Source: Planococcus sp. APC 4015 (GTDB taxonomy: Bacteria > Actinomycetota > Actinomycetes > Actinomycetales > Microbacteriaceae). Taken from it: DNA of 64,000 nucleotides. Made by a program: the position numbers and the translations under genes. This document shows, piece by piece, positions 60,608 to 64,000 of this stretch (the first letter of the stretch is position 1; the number at the start of each line of letters is the position of its first letter). Where the stretch lies: contig JASDDH010000001.1 in NCBI GenBank assembly GCA_030407505.1, positions 62,001-126,000 of the forward strand, read 5' to 3'. The notes under the pieces were generated by a model. It saw nothing but the letters and a program-made list of their open reading frames with translations. It made no database searches and was not told where the DNA came from.

Positions 60608-60947
60608 CGACGCTCTTCTCTGTCAGGCCGCCCGCGAGGACGTGCGCGTGGACGTGGGACACCGTCTGCCCCGCGCCGGGGCCGGTGTTGAAGACGAGAC
60701 GGAAGTCACCGTCGCCGTGCTCGATCGCCAGCGAGTTCGCGAGTCCGATCACCTCGGCGAGCAGATCGGGGTCGCCTGCGGCGAGTTCGACCACGTTGCG
60801 GTACTCCTCGCTCTTCGGGACGACGAGGAGATGAACGGGCGCCTGGGGTGCGATGTCGCGGATGGCGAACGCGTTGTCGGTCTCGGCGATGATCTCGGCG
60901 GGGATCTCTCCCCGCAGAATCCGCGTGAAGATCGATGATTCGCTCAT
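60600..60947 (-). CDS. HIT family protein (HinT-like)
   Basis: The 115-aa product is a nucleotide hydrolase of the histidine-triad family: SIFTRILRGEIPAEIIAETD at the N-terminus, FRLVFNTGPGAGQTVSHVHA and the triad HVHAHVLAGG. HinT enzymes split AMP-lysine and similar phosphoramidates. ATG 60947 is chosen because it lies six bases after TAGACT (60959-60954), an apparent internal leaderless promoter; GTG 60953 is the alternative and lies inside that spacer. The gene follows rsmE by 23 bp. Confidence 0.93.
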   Translation of the reverse strand: MSESSIFTRILRGEIPAEIIAETDNAFAIRDIAPQAPVHLLVVPKSEEYRNVVELAAGDPDLLAEVIGLANSLAIEHGDGDFRLVFNTGPGAGQTVSHVHAHVLAGGLTEKSVGA

Positions 60948-60970
60948 CGCCACAGTCTATCGACCGACCG

Positions 60971-61702
60971 TCACCAGCGGCCGAGCGCCGTGCTCGCCAC
61001 AGCGAGGGCGGCGGGCCCCGCGGTGGACGTGCGCAGCACGGTGCGACCCAGGCGCACCGGCGTCGCACCCGCGTGCACGAGCACGTCGAGCTCCTCGGCG
61101 GCGATGCCGCCTTCGGGGCCGACCACGAGCACGACCTCTGCATCACCCGCGAGGTCGATCTCGGTGAGGGCGCGCGCCGCCGTCGGCTCGAGGATGTAGA
61201 CACGGGATGCCGCGGCACGCCCGGCCAGCGTCTTGGTCGTGGCGAGCGCCGAAACGTCGGGCACCCACGCGCGGTGCGCCTGCTTCGCCGCTTCGCGCAC
61301 GATCGTCGTCCACCGTGCCCGGCCCTTGTCGGCTTTGGCGGCGTCCCACCGCGACACCGACCGCGCGGCCTGCCACGGCACGATCTCGTCGACTCCGAGT
61401 TCGGTCGCCGCCTGGATCGCGAGCTCGTCGCGGTCGCCCTTCGCGAGAGCCTGCACGAGCACGAGGCGCGGCGCGGCCGGCGCCACCTCGGCGCGGTCGG
61501 TGACGCGCACCACGACCTCGCGCGGGCCCAGCGAGGCGCACTCTCCCGTCAGCCAGACCCCCCGGCCGTCGCCGACCGTGACCTGCTCCCCCACCCGCAC
61601 GCGACGCACCGTGGCGGCGTGGTGGGCCTCGGCGCCGGTGAGCACGACGTCGTCACCGACCACCTGGGTCGCAGGCGTGTCGAGGAGGAAATGCAGCGCC
61701 AC
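60971..61702 (-). CDS. rsmE: 16S rRNA m3U1498 methyltransferase
   Basis: SPOUT-fold methyltransferase acting on the 30S subunit. The 243-aa product has an N-terminal PUA-like part (LTGAEAHHAATVRRVRVGEQ), KGDRDELAIQAATELGVDEI with the SPOUT core, and the knot motifs VVLVVGPEGGIAAEELDVL and RLGRTVLRTSTAGPAALA. The GTG at 61702 is four bases beyond the dnaJ stop. The order hrcA-dnaJ-rsmE is the same as Rv2374c-Rv2372c. Confidence 0.95.
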   Translation of the reverse strand: MALHFLLDTPATQVVGDDVVLTGAEAHHAATVRRVRVGEQVTVGDGRGVWLTGECASLGPREVVVRVTDRAEVAPAAPRLVLVQALAKGDRDELAIQAATELGVDEIVPWQAARSVSRWDAAKADKGRARWTTIVREAAKQAHRAWVPDVSALATTKTLAGRAAASRVYILEPTAARALTEIDLAGDAEVVLVVGPEGGIAAEELDVLVHAGATPVRLGRTVLRTSTAGPAALAVASTALGRW

Positions 61703-61706
61703 GCGC

Positions 61707-62828
61707 TCAGCTGTTCCGGAAGCGGTCGCGAAGCTTGGCGAACAGGCCCTGATGGAACTCCGAGAGCTGGGGCGCCGGGGCCTTCGTGCGCTTGGCGAAG
61801 TCCTCGATGAGGGCGCGCTCCTTGTGGTCCAGACGCGTGGGCGTCACGACGTGCACGCCGACCTTGAGGTCGCCGCGCTGCGAGCCGCGCAGCGGAGTGA
61901 TGCCGCGATTCTTGATCGTGAGGATGTCGCCCGCCTGCACGCCGGGGCGGATCTCGAGATCGACCGGGCCGTCCAGCGAGTCGATCGTCGTCGTCGTGCC
62001 CAGGATGGCATCGCTCATCGAGACATCGAGCGTCGCGAGCAGATCGTCGCCGTCGCGGCTGAACACCGGATGCGGGGTGACCGACACCTCGATGTAGAGG
62101 TCGCCGTTCGGGCCGCCGGCGGGACCGACCTCGCCCGACCCGGGGAGCTGCAGCCGCAGGCCCGTCTCGACGCCGGCGGGGATGTCGAGCGACACCGTGC
62201 GGCGCGAGCGCACGCGTCCCTGGCCCTGGCATGTGGCGCAGGGGTACGGGATCGTCGTGCCGTATCCCTGGCACACGTTGCAGGGCACGGTGGTGACGAC
62301 GTTGCCGAGCAGGCTGCGCACCTGGCGCTGCACGTTGCCGGCGCCGTGGCAGATGTCGCAGGTGACGGGCGTCGTGCCGGGCTGGCAGCACGAGCCCTCG
62401 CAGGTCTCGCACGCGATGGCCGTGTCGACGTCGATGTCGCGGTGCACGCCGAAGACCACGTCCTGCAGGTCGAGCGTGACGCGCACGAGGGCATCCTGGC
62501 CGCGTTCGCGACGCGACCTCGGGCGGCCGGCTCGACCGCCCGCGCCGGCACCGAAGAACGTCTCGAAGATGTCGCCGAACCCGCCGAAGCCACCGGCTCC
62601 GCCTCCGGCGCCGAAGGGCGAGTCTCCGCCGCCCATGTCGTAGCGCGCGCGCTGGTCCTTGTCGCTCAGCACGTCGTAGGCGTGCGTCACGAGCTTGAAC
62701 CGCTCGGAGGCCTCCTCGCCCGGATTGACGTCGGGGTGGAGCTCGCGGGCGAGACGCCGGTACGCCTTCTTGATCTCGTCCAAGCTCGCCTCGCGCGAGA
62801 CGCCGAGGACCTCGTAGTGGTCAGCCAC
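61707..62828 (-). CDS. dnaJ: Chaperone protein DnaJ
   Basis: Hsp40 co-chaperone, the DnaJ2 of actinobacteria. The 373-aa product has a J domain ([20 protein letters not shown] and the HPD in [14 protein letters not shown]), a Gly/Phe-rich region ([20 protein letters not shown]), four zinc-binding CxxCxGxG repeats (from [12 protein letters not shown] to [10 protein letters not shown]; the first is irregular), and the C-terminal substrate-binding domains ([20 protein letters not shown]). GTG 62828 has AGGAAGG six bases upstream. It follows hrcA by 53 bp and should be under HrcA. Confidence 0.95.
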   Translation of the reverse strand: MADHYEVLGVSREASLDEIKKAYRRLARELHPDVNPGEEASERFKLVTHAYDVLSDKDQRARYDMGGGDSPFGAGGGAGGFGGFGDIFETFFGAGAGGRAGRPRSRRERGQDALVRVTLDLQDVVFGVHRDIDVDTAIACETCEGSCCQPGTTPVTCDICHGAGNVQRQVRSLLGNVVTTVPCNVCQGYGTTIPYPCATCQGQGRVRSRRTVSLDIPAGVETGLRLQLPGSGEVGPAGGPNGDLYIEVSVTPHPVFSRDGDDLLATLDVSMSDAILGTTTTIDSLDGPVDLEIRPGVQAGDILTIKNRGITPLRGSQRGDLKVGVHVVTPTRLDHKERALIEDFAKRTKAPAPQLSEFHQGLFAKLRDRFRNS

Positions 62829-62881
62829 AATCGCCTTCCTGCCCGCGCCGTGGCGCGGAGTCGTGTGTCGCCGTCACCGCG

Positions 62882-63922
62882 TCAGCGGCCGGCCTCGTCT
62901 TCTTCGAGCAGCTGCGTGAGGTATCGGGCGACCGCCCTCACCGCTGCCATGTTCGTGGGATAGTCCATGCGGGTCGGGCCGAGCAGGCCCACGCGCGCCC
63001 GCGCGCCCGTCGCGTCGTAGTCGCTCGTCACGATCGACGCCTCGGGCAGCCCGAACGCCTCGTTCTCGCGCCCGATGCTCGCCGCCAGCCCCTTGTCGTC
63101 GGCGACCATCTCGCTCATGAGCTTGAGCAGGGTGACCTGCTCCTCGATGGCTTCGAGGAGCGGGTAGATGCTTCCGCGGAAGTCCGCCTCGCGTCGGGCG
63201 AGGTTCGCCGAGCCCGCCATCACCAGTCGGTCCTGGCGGAACTCCTCGAGCTCCTCGGCGACGACCCGGGCGATCTCGGCCGTCGCGGCCTCCCGAGCCG
63301 GCACGGACTCGGCACGCGATGCGAGGTGACCGTCGATGCGCTGGAGGCCGTCGCGCACGGGGCGGCCGACGAGCAGCGTGCCGAGCTCGGCCCTCATGCG
63401 GCCCAGTTCGATCTCGTCGAACTCTTCGCGCACGAAGGCGACGCGCTGCGAGACGCGGCCCGTGTCGGTGACCACGATGACGAGCATGCGCCCGCCGCCG
63501 AGCTGGACGAGCTCGACGTGGGTGACGGTGGCGCGCGCGAACGACGGGTACTGCACGATCGCGACCTGGCCGGTGAGCTGCGTCAGGACGCGCACGGTGC
63601 GCACGAGTGCGTCGTCGAGGTCTCCCGGACCGTCGAGGAACGAGGCGATCGCCGTGCGCTGCGCCGGGCTCAGCGGGCGCAGCTCTGCGAGGTGGTCCAC
63701 GAACACCCGGTAGCCCTTGTCTGTGGGGATGCGACCCGACGACGTGTGCGGGGCCGTGATGAGCTCTTCGTCTTCGAGCAGGGCCATGTCGTTGCGGATC
63801 GTCGCGGCCGACACTCCGAACGCGTGACGCTCGACGATGGCCTTGGACCCGACGGGCTCGCGCGTGTCGACGTAGTCCTGCACGATCGCCCGCAGCACCT
63901 GCAGACCTCGTTCACTGACCAT
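62882..63922 (-). CDS. hrcA: Heat-inducible transcription repressor HrcA
   Basis: Represses class I heat-shock genes by binding CIRCE; its folding depends on GroEL. The 346-aa product has an N-terminal winged helix (VSERGLQVLRAIVQDYVDTR, GVSAATIRNDMALLEDEELI with the recognition helix and a SSGRIPTDKGYRVFV wing) and the HrcA C-terminal domain. ATG 63922 is chosen over a GTG five codons earlier because GGAGG stands five bases upstream. A CIRCE site lies 32-57 bp upstream, so the gene controls itself, and with it dnaJ and perhaps the genes behind it. Confidence 0.96.
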   Translation of the reverse strand: MVSERGLQVLRAIVQDYVDTREPVGSKAIVERHAFGVSAATIRNDMALLEDEELITAPHTSSGRIPTDKGYRVFVDHLAELRPLSPAQRTAIASFLDGPGDLDDALVRTVRVLTQLTGQVAIVQYPSFARATVTHVELVQLGGGRMLVIVVTDTGRVSQRVAFVREEFDEIELGRMRAELGTLLVGRPVRDGLQRIDGHLASRAESVPAREAATAEIARVVAEELEEFRQDRLVMAGSANLARREADFRGSIYPLLEAIEEQVTLLKLMSEMVADDKGLAASIGRENEAFGLPEASIVTSDYDATGARARVGLLGPTRMDYPTNMAAVRAVARYLTQLLEEDEAGR

Positions 63923-63954
63923 TCCCGCCTCCTCCACGCCCTCGCCCGTGGTGC

Positions 63955-63979
63955 TGGCACTCGCCTCACGGGAGTGCCA
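63955..63979 (-). promoter_or_regulatory. CIRCE operator upstream of hrcA
   Basis: TGGCACTC-N9-GAGTGCCA (63955-63962, 63972-63979) matches the CIRCE consensus TTAGCACTC-N9-GAGTGCTAA except at the outer bases, with the exact nine-base spacer. Confidence 0.93.
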
Positions 63980-63985
63980 ATTCTA
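63980..63985 (-). promoter_or_regulatory. -10 box of the hrcA promoter
   Basis: TAGAAT on the reverse strand abuts the CIRCE element, so bound HrcA would cover the transcription start. The -35 region lies near the right edge and is not clear. Confidence 0.55.
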
Positions 63986-64000
63986 CCGGATGCCGGTCGG

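Overview
The window looks like a chromosomal segment of a high-GC Gram-positive actinobacterium, most probably a Microbacterium or close relative in Microbacteriaceae. I base this on GC-rich coding sequence with many GTG starts, a homodimeric AceE with an actinobacterial two-lipoyl E2, GlnE plus a second glutamine synthetase, DUF3145 and DUF4191 genes, and gene order. Two blocks resemble Mycobacterium tuberculosis Rv2213-Rv2245 and Rv2343c-Rv2374c as I remember them. I see no prophage, transposase, CRISPR array or rRNA. Nearly all of the sequence is ordinary, densely packed core genome.

Layout. 1-10 kb: a PAC2-family gene cut by the left edge, pepA, lpd and the E2 gene sucB/dlaT, a membrane protein with a possible degenerate kinase domain, a DUF4191 gene, an RDD gene, then glnA behind a clear GlnR-type box. 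10-16 kb: a reverse-strand nitrogen operon (small protein, glnA2, glnE, membrane protein). 16-22 kb: ppgK, RNase P RNA with a REP-like repeat in one helix, an LPXTG surface protein, a DUF4012 protein, a short family A DNA polymerase and a zinc-ribbon coiled-coil protein. 22-32 kb: mgtE, tRNA-Val, aceE, a FasR-like PucR regulator, and the fatty-acid operon fabD-fabH-acpP-fabF, followed by DUF3145. 32-38 kb is the accessory-like part: a RecQ helicase fused to a phosphoribosyltransferase-like tail, a putative Fe(II)/2-oxoglutarate oxygenase under an iron-box-like site, and a single-gene GmrSD-type (DUF262+DUF1524) putative defence nuclease. 37-42 kb: an oleA-oleBC-oleD long-chain olefin operon. 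42-52 kb: tRNA-Met, a NIPA/DMT-type transporter, def, tRNA-Asn, an orphan ABC ATPase, the dusB-dgt-dnaG operon, a glutathione-peroxidase-like gene, a DsbA-like gene, and recO-uppS. 52-64 kb: a TRIC-family membrane protein, leuA with a leucine-rich leader peptide, a lipoprotein, and a long reverse-strand operon hrcA-dnaJ-rsmE-HIT-phoH-ybeY-CNNM/CBS-era-oxidoreductase that starts at a CIRCE element.

How it fits together. AceE, the E2 protein and Lpd could supply the enzymes of pyruvate dehydrogenase (and share E2/E3 with 2-oxoglutarate dehydrogenase), giving acetyl-CoA to the neighbouring type II fatty-acid genes. Their long acyl chains are the expected substrates of OleA. Glutamine synthesis is controlled at two levels in this window: a GlnR-type operator before glnA and the adenylyltransferase GlnE acting on the GlnA tyrosine loop.

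No wholly new multi-gene system is evident. The best leads are small: the repeat inside RNase P RNA, the iron-box/oxygenase pair, the solitary DUF262 nuclease with an extra C-terminal domain, the RecQ fusion, the stripped-down polymerase, several strong hairpins inside coding sequence, and a recurrent -10-hexamer/6-7 nt/start-codon arrangement that implies many leaderless mRNAs.
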